Source of the DNA: Tragulus kanchil
Lineage: Eukaryota > Chordata > Mammalia > Artiodactyla > Tragulidae
Direction of reading: 5' to 3'
DNA: 64,000 nucleotides
Assembly (NCBI GenBank): GCA_022376925.1
Contig: JAIOJX010000025.1
Location: 143,613,301-143,677,300 of the forward strand
A program made the position numbers and the translations under genes. The notes under the pieces are model-generated. The model had not been told where the DNA came from. It saw only the letters and a list, made by a program, of their open reading frames with translations, and made no database searches. The stretch's first letter is position 1. Every line of letters starts with the position of its first letter. This document shows, piece by piece, positions 49,847-62,125 of this stretch.

Positions 49847-50320
49847 GAATAATGTGGGGCCCTGAAGGAAAGAGGGCTTTTGCAAGCATAAGGAAGCTTA
49901 AGCACATATTTGCAATTTGGTACTAAAAGGACGCTGACAGGAAGAGACAGGGCGTGATCTAAGGTCCATTGTCAAAACTTCTGATTGATCCCCCTGGTTT
50001 CCATGCTCTGGGCAATGCCGGCTCACCGTGAGTTCCTATTGCAATGTAAATGCGTGGTTGCTCGACCTTTAGCTTGATTGGTGTAACTATAGGAAGTCCC
50101 TTGCAAACCCCCCTTTTTGTTTGCCTATAAAAACTGTTACTTTACTCTAATAAAGCGGAACTACTTCGATGGAACCCCTGTCGCGTCTGATTGTCCCCTG
50201 CCTTCAGTCAGGTGGCTGCGGGGCGGACAGTTCAAGATTCGCCTTTCTCCGAGATCTCCCAGTTCCGCCGGGAGTAATCCCTGCTGCCTTCCCTTTCTGC
50301 GGAAGGTCCCCGCAGAATAA
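49847..50320. mobile_element. Solo LTR of an endogenous retrovirus, with 6-bp target-site duplication
   Basis: The LTR spans 49853-50314 (462 bp), starts TG and ends CA, and is flanked by gaataa at 49847-49852 and 50315-50320. L1 text reads through cleanly when it is removed (ctagag-gaataa-gactccctc). A TATAAAA box lies at 50126-50132 and AATAAA at 50149-50154. The poly(A) signal is therefore likely upstream of the start site, implying a short R. No internal retroviral genes remain. A 6-bp duplication is more usual for betaretrovirus-like (class II) elements than gammaretrovirus-like ones; the class is an inference. Confidence 0.87.
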
Positions 50321-51004
50321 GACTCCCTCACTTCAACTATACTACAAAGCTATAGTCATTAAGATAGTATGGCACTGGTACAGAAACAGAAATATAGATC
50401 AATGGAACAGGAAAGCCCAGAAGCAAACCTAACCATTTATGTTCACTTAATCTATGACAAAGGAGGCAAACTGTACAATAGAGGAAAGGCAGTCTCTTCA
50501 AAACTAGGAAAACTGAGCAGCAATATGTAAAAGAATGAACTTAGAATAAACTTTAACACCATACACAAAAATAAACTCAAAAAGGAACAAAGACCTAAAT
50601 GTAAGGCAAGACACAATAGAATTCTTAGAGGAAAACATAGGTAGAACATTTCACAACATAAATCACAGCAAGATTTTTTTTTTTGATCCCCCCCTAGAAT
50701 AACGAAAATAAAATGAAAAATAAACATTCAACCCTAATTAAATTTTAAAAAACTCAATCAAAAAATGAGCAGAAATATCTAAATAGATATTCCTCCAAGG
50801 AGACAAACATACAAATGATCAGAAAACTTATGAAAAAATATTGATCACTAATTATCAAAAAAATACATACGAAAACTACATATAAAATGCAGTATCACCT
50901 CACACCAGTCAGAATGCCCATCATCAAAAGGTCTACAAATAGTGAATGCTGGAGATGGTGTGGAGAAACTGGAGCCCTCCTACACTATTGGAGGGAATGT
51001 AAAT

Positions 51005-52023
51005 GTAAACACTGTCATAGTTCTCTTAATGTACTGCTACATGGCATTCAATGTCTAAAACCCTCAAAAGAGTACAGAAGAAAATGTTGATGGCATTTCA
51101 GAGCTAATTTTACCAACTCACAAATAGAATAAAGCAGAATTACTGGGAAAGTAAAAAACTGAAAAGCAATTTTTCTTTAACTCAGCCTCAAAGTTTTGAC
51201 TTTAAAAAAAAAAAAGAATTAAGTAAAACATTTAACAGAAATGAAATATTCATTTTTTTCACTTTTTCAGATGAATTCAATAGTGATTACTAAGGTTATA
51301 TTCTGTGCACAGTGTTATGGAAAACACAGAGAAGTAGGAGAAACATCTTGCTTCTAAAAAGTTTAAAATCAGGCTTAGGAATCAAAACATTGGTATATGA
51401 ATGGATCCACAAAAACAAAACCAATAGCAGACACCATAAAAACACACATAAATGTATATGAAGGATCAGAGAATGGGTAATCAGTCCAGGTCAAAATTTA
51501 AGATAAAAGAATTTGGGGCAGAGACAAATATAAGATTTATTCATTTGTATAATCTACCTAGTTAAGTGCTTTTGATATATTGTAGGTATTTTTGCTAATA
51601 CTAGAAAATACCAAGATGAAAAGAAAGCAATCTACATGTAAACTAATTCTTAAACCATTTCATTATGTACTATATTTAAATGTGAACCAGAAGTTAGAGA
51701 AGCTCAGGGAAACTTTTATTAAACCTAGTTAAGTCAGGAGATGGCAAGAATGTATCATTCAAAAAGTGACATTCAAGTCACTGTAAATGATGAGTAAGAG
51801 AGCATCTTAAGCAGAAAAAAAAAAACACAAGTCAGTGAGCCAAGTCAGATGAAGCATACTGGTCATTTCCTGCGTTATCCCCTGAAAGAAATGTTTGTAA
51901 GTATCACATATACTGCAAGAATAAGCAAGAAATTGGATCAGGAATCCCTTATATGTGATACTAATAATTTTTAAATCTATCATATGAGCTTTGTGAAACT
52001 GTGGAAGAACTTTAAGACTGGAT
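51005..52023. other. Unassigned AT-rich stretch
   Basis: Downstream of the L1 fragment; nothing recognised. Repeated at 52147-53165. Confidence 0.4.
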
Positions 52024-52146
52024 ATAAAATGCAGTATCACCTCACACCAGTCAGAATGCCCATCATCAAAAGGTCTACAAATAGTGAATGCTGGAGATGG
52101 TGTGGAGAAACTGGAGCCCTCCTACACTATTGGAGGGAATGTAAAT
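52024..52146 (+). mobile_element. Second appearance of the L1 fragment
   Basis: Same L1 text as 50882-51004, repeated by pair 16. Confidence 0.85.
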
Positions 52147-53165
52147 GTAAACACTGTCATAGTTCTCTTAATGTACTGCTACATGGCATTCAATGTCTAA
52201 AACCCTCAAAAGAGTACAGAAGAAAATGTTGATGGCATTTCAGAGCTAATTTTACCAACTCACAAATAGAATAAAGCAGAATTACTGGGAAAGTAAAAAA
52301 CTGAAAAGCAATTTTTCTTTAACTCAGCCTCAAAGTTTTGACTTTAAAAAAAAAAAAGAATTAAGTAAAACATTTAACAGAAATGAAATATTCATTTTTT
52401 TCACTTTTTCAGATGAATTCAATAGTGATTACTAAGGTTATATTCTGTGCACAGTGTTATGGAAAACACAGAGAAGTAGGAGAAACATCTTGCTTCTAAA
52501 AAGTTTAAAATCAGGCTTAGGAATCAAAACATTGGTATATGAATGGATCCACAAAAACAAAACCAATAGCAGACACCATAAAAACACACATAAATGTATA
52601 TGAAGGATCAGAGAATGGGTAATCAGTCCAGGTCAAAATTTAAGATAAAAGAATTTGGGGCAGAGACAAATATAAGATTTATTCATTTGTATAATCTACC
52701 TAGTTAAGTGCTTTTGATATATTGTAGGTATTTTTGCTAATACTAGAAAATACCAAGATGAAAAGAAAGCAATCTACATGTAAACTAATTCTTAAACCAT
52801 TTCATTATGTACTATATTTAAATGTGAACCAGAAGTTAGAGAAGCTCAGGGAAACTTTTATTAAACCTAGTTAAGTCAGGAGATGGCAAGAATGTATCAT
52901 TCAAAAAGTGACATTCAAGTCACTGTAAATGATGAGTAAGAGAGCATCTTAAGCAGAAAAAAAAAAACACAAGTCAGTGAGCCAAGTCAGATGAAGCATA
53001 CTGGTCATTTCCTGCGTTATCCCCTGAAAGAAATGTTTGTAAGTATCACATATACTGCAAGAATAAGCAAGAAATTGGATCAGGAATCCCTTATATGTGA
53101 TACTAATAATTTTTAAATCTATCATATGAGCTTTGTGAAACTGTGGAAGAACTTTAAGACTGGAT

Positions 53166-53844
53166 TGGGAGGATTTACAATTTAAAAGATCCAGCTTGTC
53201 TCATTGCAGAAAACAGATGAGATGAGGTAAAGAAGGAAACAAAGTTAGGAGCCATGTTAGACATATCTGAGGAAACACTGCAGATCCTCTTAGGCTCAGC
53301 TGTCTTTGCATGGCTCTGATTGATCTCAGATAGCTGCAGGCTGACAGCACTTTCCCACATGGCCAAGTCTGATCATATGCTTTACAGATTTAGTCCTGAG
53401 CCTTCCCTGTTGACCTTTGTGGTCTCAACTTGATAGCCACAAATGTGAAACCCCAAAGTCTGAGGCTATAAAAGCCCCACAACACATCTTTGACTAATGG
53501 GAGATGAGGACAAGTGGATACAGTCTTCCAACATTTCCTCAACCATGATCCTTCCCCATAAAAACAGGTTACAGGACTTCTCAGGGCTGCTTTTTTGAGG
53601 ATGAGCAGTCACATTTAGTGGAGACCAGCTAGAGAGTGTGACCATTAGAGAGTGTGACCATGGATCTGTTTTTTCATCCCTCACTCTCATTCCTTGTATT
53701 CCATAAAATAATATTGACTGGCTAATTTATTTTAACTGTAGCTGCGAATGAGGGAAGAGAATGGGTTTAAGAAGTATTAGGAAGATTGACTAAGCATGGC
53801 CTTGTGACCGACTGGTGGTAAATAAGTAGCAGATAGTAGATTAA
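53166..53844. other. Unassigned block with LTR-like promoter text
   Basis: gaggctataaaagccccaca near 53462 has a TATAAAA box, and cccataaaaacagg follows at about 53557. This is reminiscent of an old LTR, but ends and a poly(A) pair are not identifiable. Contains the 16-bp tandem pair at 53631-53662. Confidence 0.3.
53631..53662. repeat. 16-bp tandem duplication
   Basis: agagagtgtgaccatt at 53631-53646 is followed by agagagtgtgaccatg at 53647-53662. Confidence 0.9.
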
Positions 53845-54474
53845 AGCTGCTTCTAAGACCATAGTATGGATGATATTTTGGAAAGTAGGGCCACAGAACA
53901 AATTAACAAATACCAAAAGACAGACAGGCTTTGGAATGCAGAAATATATTCAATTTTGCATATGACATTATTTATCATTGAGAAGGAACACTGAAAAGGA
54001 CTATCGGAAATATGAGTATAAAGTTCAGAAAAAAAAATGTTTAGTCTTGGAGCTACAATTTGGCAGTAATCAGCTTTAAATTATCCAGGTAAAATCATAG
54101 AGAAGAGGATCAGGATGATATCCCTAAGTGTATAATTAAGGGATACACAGGAAGAAAAGTCAGAGTCTTACAAACAGTTGTGAATGTGGAGGGAAGAGAG
54201 GAGAAATAATAGAAGCCTTGGAAGCCAAGGAAAGGTGGAGCTTCAAGAAGAGAGGGATCAACTCTTCTAAATGTGGCAAAGAGATTGCATAAGAAATAGA
54301 ACTGTGAAAATCAAAATTGTGAGCTGACTTGAAGAGCTAATAACTGTTGATTTAACAGCAGCATTTTCAGTAGTAGAACAGGGTGCAGAAAAGAAATTCA
54401 TAGAATAAAAAAACTGGAAAAAATGAAATGAGACAGAAAAATTATAAAAACATGCTGGTAGATATGTATGTAGG

Positions 54475-54680
54475 GCTTCCCAGTGACTCAGTAGTAGAGA
54501 ACTTGTCTGCCAATATAGGAGACATGGATTCTAGCCCTGGGTCAGGAAAATCCTCTGGAGAAGGAAATATTAACCCACTCCAGTATTTCTGCATGAGAAA
54601 TCCCATGGACAGAGGAGGTTGGCAGGCTATAGACCATGGAGTCACAAGAGTCAGACACGACTTAGGGACCAAACAATAAA
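54475..54680 (+). mobile_element. Bov-tA SINE, complete
   Basis: gggcttcccagtgactcagt, gccaatataggagacatgg, cctctggagaaggaaatatt, gagaaatcccatggacagag, acaagagtcagacacgactt. Diverged a little from the usual form. Confidence 0.88.
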
Positions 54681-55596
54681 AACAAATATGTATGCAACAG
54701 GCATTTCTCAGTCTTTTTGCATCTTGTTCCATCAGAATTTTCTCCATCAGTAACTTGCAGACACTTTCACTGAAAGAGCCCTAGCTGGCAAATCTCCACT
54801 AAAACATAATATGGATTTAAGCCGTTCATTGTTTTCCTAGAGATGCACTATTGCTATTATTGGCAATTCCTTCACCTTCTTTTTTCCACTGATAAGATTC
54901 CTTGTTTTAATTCCTCCTGAAATGGAATAAACTTATCCATTGTTTCAGTTTGAAGGAGTACACTATTTAGCTGCTTCTAAGACCATAGTATGGATGATAT
55001 TTTGGAAAGTAGGGCCACAGAACAAATTAACAAATACCAAAAGACAGACAGGCTTTGGAATGCAGAAATATATTCAATTTTGCATATGACATTATTTATC
55101 ATTGAGAAGGAACACTGAAAAGGACTATCGGAAATATGAGTATAAAGTTCAGAAAAAAAAATGTTTAGTCTTGGAGCTACAATTTGGCAGTAATCAGCTT
55201 TAAATTATCCAGGTAAAATCATAGAGAAGAGGATCAGGATGATATCCCTAAGTGTATAATTAAGGGATACACAGGAAGAAAAGTCAGAGTCTTACAAACA
55301 GTTGTGAATGTGGAGGGAAGAGAGGAGAAATAATAGAAGCCTTGGAAGCCAAGGAAAGGTGGAGCTTCAAGAAGAGAGGGATCAACTCTTCTAAATGTGG
55401 CAAAGAGATTGCATAAGAAATAGAACTGTGAAAATCAAAATTGTGAGCTGACTTGAAGAGCTAATAACTGTTGATTTAACAGCAGCATTTTCAGTAGTAG
55501 AACAGGGTGCAGAAAAGAAATTCATAGAATAAAAAAACTGGAAAAAATGAAATGAGACAGAAAAATTATAAAAACATGCTGGTAGATATGTATGTA

Positions 55597-55803
55597 GGGC
55601 TTCCCCAGTGACTCAGTAGTAGAGAACTTGTCTGCCAATATAGGAGACATGGATTCTAGCCCTGGGTCAGGAAAATCCTCTGGAGAAGGAAATATTAACC
55701 CACTCCAGTATTTCTGCATGAGAAATCCCATGGACAGAGGAGGTTGGCAGGCTATAGACCATGGAGTCACAAGAGTCAGACACGACTTAGGGACCAAACA
55801 ATA
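55597..55803 (+). mobile_element. Second appearance of the Bov-tA SINE
   Basis: Same insertion as 54475-54680, repeated by pair 17. Confidence 0.88.
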
Positions 55804-56101
55804 AAAACAAATATGTATGCAACAGGCATTTCTCAGTCTTTTTGCATCTTGTTCCATCAGAATTTTCTCCATCAGTAACTTGCAGACACTTTCACTGAAA
55901 GAGCCCTAGCTGGCAAATCTCCACTAAAACATAATATGGATTTAAGCCGTTCATTGTTTTCCTAGAGATGCACTATTGCTATTATTGGCAATTCCTTCAC
56001 CTTCTTTTTTCCACTGATAAGATTCCTTGTTTTAATTCCTCTCCTGAAATGGAAAAGTCAGGAAGACTTATCCATTGTTTCAGTTTGAAGGAGTACACTA
56101 T

Positions 56102-56734
56102 ATTTTCATTGAAATAATTAGCCATGACATGTGTTTATCCATTTATGCATGGGAAATATTTTCATAAAACACTGGGAAATATTTAGTCCCTAGAACGAGC
56201 TTTACAGAGATAGGCAGAGCCGTTGCTCACAACTATGCTGGGAAATGCATGATACTCCAGGAATAAATAAATCTCCACCACTTCCCTACTCCATCGTTCA
56301 CCCCTTATCCACCAAAAAAAAAAAAAAGAAAAAGGAAAAACAGCATATATCTCTCCTTTCTCTTCTCTCCTTTTCCAGGACATATTTTGGTTTTCACAGT
56401 TCTAACTCAGTCATTCTTGTTCCATTTGGTGGTTCAGTAACTAAGTAAGAAATAAAAGCATAAAACAACGAGAATTAATATTTCAATCTTTAATAAGGTT
56501 TATTCTTTACTAAGCAAGGACTGTACTTCTTATTGAATAAGAGGGATTTCTAATATTTCAACATGATTCAGAATGATTAGAAAGTATCTTTATGCAAAGC
56601 TGATATTATGAAAAGGTGATTTTTATGACTGCAAAGTTACTGTTTCAATAACAATTACGCAGGGGTTTATTTTGTCAGTGAACACATCAGATTGATTTGG
56701 ACATCATTACGAATCTTAAATAGTTACACATTAA
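56102..56734. other. Unassigned stretch with a poly-A/purine patch
   Basis: An A-rich run at about 56315-56340 stands alone; I cannot tie it to a retrocopy. Nothing else recognised. Confidence 0.4.
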
Positions 56735-58862
56735 AGGATTTCTACATAGTTTCTCTTCCCAGTAAAAGCAAATCATGAACATACCGGTATGTTAGAAACT
56801 ATGTGTAGGACATGCAGGATCAAATTTAGTAATAACTTGTGATTAGTAAAATAATATTGCTAGGTTATTCTAGTGACATTAAGTAAGTTGGCACTAATCT
56901 ATGAGAAAGAAAACTCAAGTTCATAAAAAATAACAAGAGAGGGATACAGGAGAAGAATGATAAAGAAGACTGACCTGCTCAGGAATGAAGAAGAAAACTA
57001 AATTCCAATAGCTCTGAATCATACTAAAATACTAGAAATTTACATGGTTCAAGACATCCAGTTCTTGCTTTGTAAAGAATAAGTACAGTTCATATCTGAT
57101 ACACAGATATGGTCAGTTTTGTTCTCTAAATGAAGTACAAAAACATTGAGCAGTTCTTAAGAATTGCCATTTGTGAGGAGTCACTTTTGGAAGGGTTAAG
57201 TAAGGATCTTCTAAAATATCCCTTGTGAATATGGCTGCAAATAATATTCAGCAAAATGCCAGTAAACCTAATTCCAGAAACATAAAAAAAAAAACCGTTA
57301 TACACCATGACCATGATGACCATGCAGGGTTTATCCCAGGAATGTAAGACATACAAAATGAATCACTTAATACACCATATAACTAAAAATACATGTTCAT
57401 CTCCATAGACGCAGGAAAAAATAATCTGACAAAAGTCAATGTCCTTTCCCAATAAAAACACTAAACAAACTAAGAATAAAGGGTAAGTCCTCAGTCTGAC
57501 TGACAAAGGAGCACTAAGGAAAAACTCACAGCTAACATATTTTATGGGGAAAGACTGCAAAACTTCTCTTTTGAATCAGGAAACATAAATATGTCTGTTC
57601 TTACCACTTCTATTCAGCAATGAATCGGAGGTTCCAACAAGGCCAACTGCGAAAGAATAAGAAATAAAAGATACCCATTTGGGAAAGGAGGAAGTAGCAC
57701 TATCTCTACTCACAGATGACATGATCTTGTATAAAGAAAATTACAAATCTAAATTTAAAAACTTTTAGAACTAATTAGAAAGCACAGAAAACATACAGGA
57801 TTTCTACATAGTTTCTCTTCCCAGTAAAAGCAAATCATGAACATACCGGTATGTTAGAAACTATGTGTAGGACATGCAGGATCAAATTTAGTAATAACTT
57901 GTGATTAGTAAAATAATATTGCTAGGTTATTCTAGTGACATTAAGTAAGTTGGCACTAATCTATGAGAAAGAAAACTCAAGTTCATAAAAAATAACAAGA
58001 GAGGGATACAGGAGAAGAATGATAAAGAAGACTGACCTGCTCAGGAATGAAGAAGAAAACTAAATTCCAATAGCTCTGAATCATACTAAAATACTAGAAA
58101 TTTACATGGTTCAAGACATCCAGTTCTTGCTTTGTAAAGAATAAGTACAGTTCATATCTGATACACAGATATGGTCAGTTTTGTTCTCTAAATGAAGTAC
58201 AAAAACATTGAGCAGTTCTTAAGAATTGCCATTTGTGAGGAGTCACTTTTGGAAGGGTTAAGTAAGGATCTTCTAAAATATCCCTTGTGAATATGGCTGC
58301 AAATAATATTCAGCAAAATGCCAGTAAACCTAATTCCAGAAACATAAAAAAAAAAAACCGTTATACACCATGACCATGATGACCATGCAGGGTTTATCCC
58401 AGGAATGTAAGACATACAAAATGAATCACTTAATACACCATATAACTAAAAATACATGTTCATCTCCATAGACGCAGGAAAAAATAATCTGACAAAAGTC
58501 AATGTCCTTTCCCAATAAAAACACTAAACAAACTAAGAATAAAGGGTAAGTCCTCAGTCTGACTGACAAAGGAGCACTAAGGAAAAACTCACAGCTAACA
58601 TATTTTATGGGGAAAGACTGCAAAACTTCTCTTTTGAATCAGGAAACATAAATATGTCTGTTCTTACCACTTCTATTCAGCAATGAATCGGAGGTTCCAA
58701 CAAGGCCAACTGCGAAAGAATAAGAAATAAAAGATACCCATTTGGGAAAGGAGGAAGTAGCACTATCTCTACTCACAGATGACATGATCTTGTATAAAGA
58801 AAATTACAAATCTAAATTTAAAAACTTTTAGAACTAATTAGAAAGCACAGAAAACATACAGG
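56735..58862. repeat. Direct duplication pair 18 (56735-57799 / 57797-58862), offset 1062
   Basis: The copies match except a one-base A-run difference (cataaaaaaaaaaccg versus cataaaaaaaaaaaccg). The second half is old L1 ORF2. Confidence 0.95.
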
Positions 58863-59112
58863 ATACTTGATGAATACACAAAAGTAAATTATATTTTTAT
58901 ACACTAGCAATGAACAATCTGCAAGTGCAATTAAGAAGGCAATTCTATCTATAATAGCATCAAAAGAATTAAAAGTTAGTAATAATTCAACAATAGAAAG
59001 TAATATTTATACACTGAAAAATACAAAACATCTTTGAGAGATGATAAAGAAGACCTAAATAAATGGGAAAAAAAAATGTACCATGTACATGGATGAGAAG
59101 ACAAAATATTAA
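57170..59112 (+). mobile_element. Old L1 ORF2, 5' portion of an element split by later insertions
   Basis: Phrases in ORF2 order: atgcagggtttatcccagga, tgttcatctccatagacgca, atgatcttgtataaagaaaa, agcaatgaacaatctgcaag, ctaaataaatgggaaaaaa. The text breaks off at about 59112 (gacaaaatattaaag) and ORF2 resumes less than 100 consensus bases later at about 62576. One stretch is repeated by pair 18, another by pair 19. All frames are broken. Confidence 0.82.
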
Positions 59113-60996
59113 AGCTGATGCAACGGTTTTGTTGCAGAGAGGAAACCAGTTCTGAGTCCATGTGGCAAACTGTTTCTTTGACTTGCTTTCATTGCTTTTG
59201 CTATTACAATCACACAGAAAGGTTTGTAGGGTAAGTATACCCATTTCCCATAGTTGGTTCAGCCAGTTCACTTGTTGTGTGTGTCGTCTTGTGTTAGGAG
59301 CCTATGGGCTCAATTTTGGAAGGTTAAGTCCCTCTGATGTGCACACCAGGAACATTTTTTTCCTCAATTTGGACTTTTCCATTACTGGATAAGTCAATTC
59401 GGTTGGGGATCTGTTTGTAGAGGGGAGGTGTTATTGGATTCTACTGTGAACCAGTTCATTGGGAACTAGTCCTTATGGGGCAAGCCCACCATAGATGGAA
59501 TTAATTCATTTGTAGGGCAAATATATTTACCTTATTTGGGAACTGGTCCAGTTGGAAATGGTTCATTTAGGAGATAGTTCTTGGATAGTTCTTGGATGGG
59601 TGGCCTAGTTGGAATTCATTCATTTGTTCTATAGGGTAAATTTGGGGAACAAGTTCATCTGGGTGCATCTCTGTGGGAATCTACGCCATTTTTGTTGGAA
59701 TTTGTCTGCATCTTTTGTGTTCCAGTGTTCTAAAGCTTATAAAAATGTTTTGAGGAAATCACATTCGTAATATAAAATAATTGTAGTAGGTAAGGCAGAG
59801 ACTAAAAAATTTATGGGGAAAGACTGCAAAACTTCTCTTTTGAATCAGGAAACATAAATATGTCTGTTCTTACCACTTCTATTCAGCAATGAATCGGAGG
59901 TTCCAACAAGGCCAACTGCGAAAGAATAAGAAATAAAAGATACCCATTTGGGAAAGGAGGAAGTAGCACTATCTCTACTCACAGATGACATGATCTTGTA
60001 TAAAGAAAATTACAAATCTAAATTTAAAAACTTTTAGAACTAATTAGAAAGCACAGAAAACATACAGGATACTTGATGAATACACAAAAGTAAATTATAT
60101 TTTTATACACTAGCAATGAACAATCTGCAAGTGCAATTAAGAAGGCAATTCTATCTATAATAGCATCAAAAGAATTAAAAGTTAGTAATAATTCAACAAT
60201 AGAAAGTAATATTTATACACTGAAAAATACAAAACATCTTTGAGAGATGATAAAGAAGACCTAAATAAATGGGAAAAAAAATGTACCATGTACATGGATG
60301 AGAAGACAAAATATTAAAGCTGATGCAACGGTTTTGTTGCAGAGAGGAAACCAGTTCTGAGTCCATGTGGCAAACTGTTTCTTTGACTTGCTTTCATTGC
60401 TTTTGCTATTACAATCACACAGAAAGGTTTGTAGGGTAAGTATACCCATTTCCCATAGTTGGTTCAGCCAGTTCACTTGTTGTGTGTGTCGTCTTGTGTT
60501 AGGAGCCTATGGGCTCAATTTTGGAAGGTTAAGTCCCTCTGATGTGCACACCAGGAACATTTTTCTCCCCTCAATTTGGACTTTTCCATTACTGGATAAG
60601 TCAATTCGGTTGGGGATCTGTTTGTAGAGGGGAGGTGTTATTGGATTCTACTGTGAACCAGTTCATTGGGAACTAGTCCTTATGGGGCAAGCCCACCATA
60701 GATGGAATTAATTCATTTGTAGGGCAAATATATTTACCTTATTTGGGAACTGGTCCAGTTGGAAATGGTTCATTTAGGAGATAGTTCTTGGATAGTTCTT
60801 GGATGGGTGGCCTAGTTGGAATTCATTCATTTGTTCTATAGGGTAAATTTGGGGAACAAGTTCATCTGGGTGCATCTCTGTGGGAATCTACGCCATTTTT
60901 GTTGGAATTTGTCTGCATCTTTTGTGTTCCAGTGTTCTAAAGCTTATAAAAATGTTTTGAGGAAATCACATTCGTAATATAAAATAATTGTAGTAG
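58604..60996. repeat. Direct duplication pair 19 (58604-59789 / 59810-60996), offset 1206
   Basis: Differences: an A run of nine versus eight before tgtaccatg, and catttttttcctcaat versus catttttctcccctcaat. The bridge 59790-59809 (gtaaggcagagactaaaaa) is a shortened reading of the sequence after copy 2 (tatgattccaagtaaggcag, then agacaacaag). The unit spans L1 and the 5' part of the ERV. Confidence 0.95.
60335..60425 (+). mobile_element. Second appearance of the 5' LTR stub
   Basis: Same bases as 59130-59219, repeated by pair 19. Confidence 0.85.
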
Positions 60997-61674
60997 TATG
61001 ATTCCAAGTAAGGCAGAGACAACAAGGGAAAATGTCTCCTGGATTGTAGCTAGAATCCAGAGAATTTTTAGTTATTGAAGGGACCTGGTCCAAAACTTAA
61101 CACCTGGAATGGCATATCAGGAATGTTAGCCTGAACTAGAATGAGACTCCCAGAGCTGCAGGACCAAAGTTGATCATGAAATGTCTCCAATAATGGTCAC
61201 TGACCAAGAGGGTAAGACCCGGGAAATGGAATCTGCGATTGCAGCTCTCCAACATGAGCCAGTGAGCCCCATGGAAGGGAATACCTGTCACCTATCAGTG
61301 ACCAGGCTGTGACCACTCCAGCCACTCCCTAGCGTTTCCTTGAGGAAACTCAGAATGCTGGGTTACAGGCCCCAGACAGCTGAGGTACATACCAAGGAAA
61401 TAATCTGAATGAGCCCTGACTCTCGCATCTTCCTGTACATAGAAAAGTGATAAATTTCTTAACTTTAGATGCTGTCTTGTGGATTTAAAGTTCAGTATTT
61501 CTGAGTCAACAGATATAAAATAGACACTTTCCAAAAGAGGAACATAAAGAAGGCAAATCTCAACCTATGAAAAACTGGCAATGATGGTGGGTCACCCCCA
61601 GAAAGATCCATCTGACTAAGATCGTCACTGCCTTTTTCCACAAGATTGTAGAATGGACTTTGATAGTGGGGAAC

Positions 61675-62125
61675 TGTTGCAGAGAGGAATCCAATTCTGA
61701 CTTCATGCTTCAAACTGTTTCTGTGACTTGCTTTTCATTGCTTTTATTATTATATCATATAGAATGACTTGCCCCAGAGAATCCTGTTTCTCTGTCTGAC
61801 TGGTAATGTGCCTTTGTTCAGAACCCTGTCCACCTGTGCATGGCAGGAGAGGAGAAATTAACACATCTTCTGCCTGAGGCTTGCCATTCTAAGAGACGTT
61901 TGCAAGATTAATGGCCTTATTACTTTGCTTCTTCACCTACCCCCATCTCTGATCTATAAAAGGACCTGGCCTCCAGACTCGGATAAGATTGTAATTTTGA
62001 GGCATTAGCCTGCCATCTTCTTGGTCTGTTACTTTTGAATAAAGTCGTTTTCCTTGCTTCAACACCTTGTCTCTTGGATTCATTGGCCTCAAGAGGTACA
62101 CAGAGCAAACTCAGAAATGGTAACA
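61675..62125 (+). mobile_element. Complete LTR (451 bp)
   Basis: Begins tgttgc and ends ggtaaca, giving TGTT...AACA ends. U3 runs to a TATAAAA at 61955-61961; the poly(A) signal AATAAA is at 62038-62043, 83 bases after the TATA, a standard U3-R-U5 spacing. The short purine run agtggggaa at 61665-61673 just upstream could be the remnant polypurine tract. No intact adjacent coding. Confidence 0.8.

Larger units (their letters stand above)
47625..51004 (+). mobile_element. Old L1 ORF2, broken and interrupted
   Basis: ORF2 phrases in order: aggagaagcttgcctcaac, ctcaatggtgaaaagctgaa, tgtttgtagataatatgaca, cactcatgaatttgataaag, then (after a CHR-2 SINE and a solo LTR) actatactacaaagctatag, gatcaatggaacaggaaag, and after a gap gtatcacctcacaccagtca and ggagatggtgtggagaaact. 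The first copy of pair 15 holds 47625-47953 and the second continues. Frames carry many stops. This is one insertion with two later insertions inside it. Confidence 0.85.
50882..53165. repeat. Direct duplication pair 16 (50882-52023 / 52024-53165), offset 1142
   Basis: Starts in the old L1 (tataaaatgcagtatcacc) and ends in unassigned DNA. I found no clear difference between copies. The join has no bridge: actggat runs straight into ataaaatgcag. Confidence 0.95.
53845..56101. repeat. Direct duplication pair 17 (53845-54966 / 54969-56101), offset ~1124
   Basis: Differences: gcttcccagtg versus gcttccccagtg. Near the end of the first copy there is a larger one (cctcctgaaatggaataaac versus cctctcctgaaatggaaaag plus tcaggaagac). 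The unit carries a complete Bov-tA. Confidence 0.95.

Noticed and set aside
56318..56340. A-rich run as the tail of a processed pseudogene
   Set aside because: No gene-like sequence or target-site duplication could be seen upstream or downstream.
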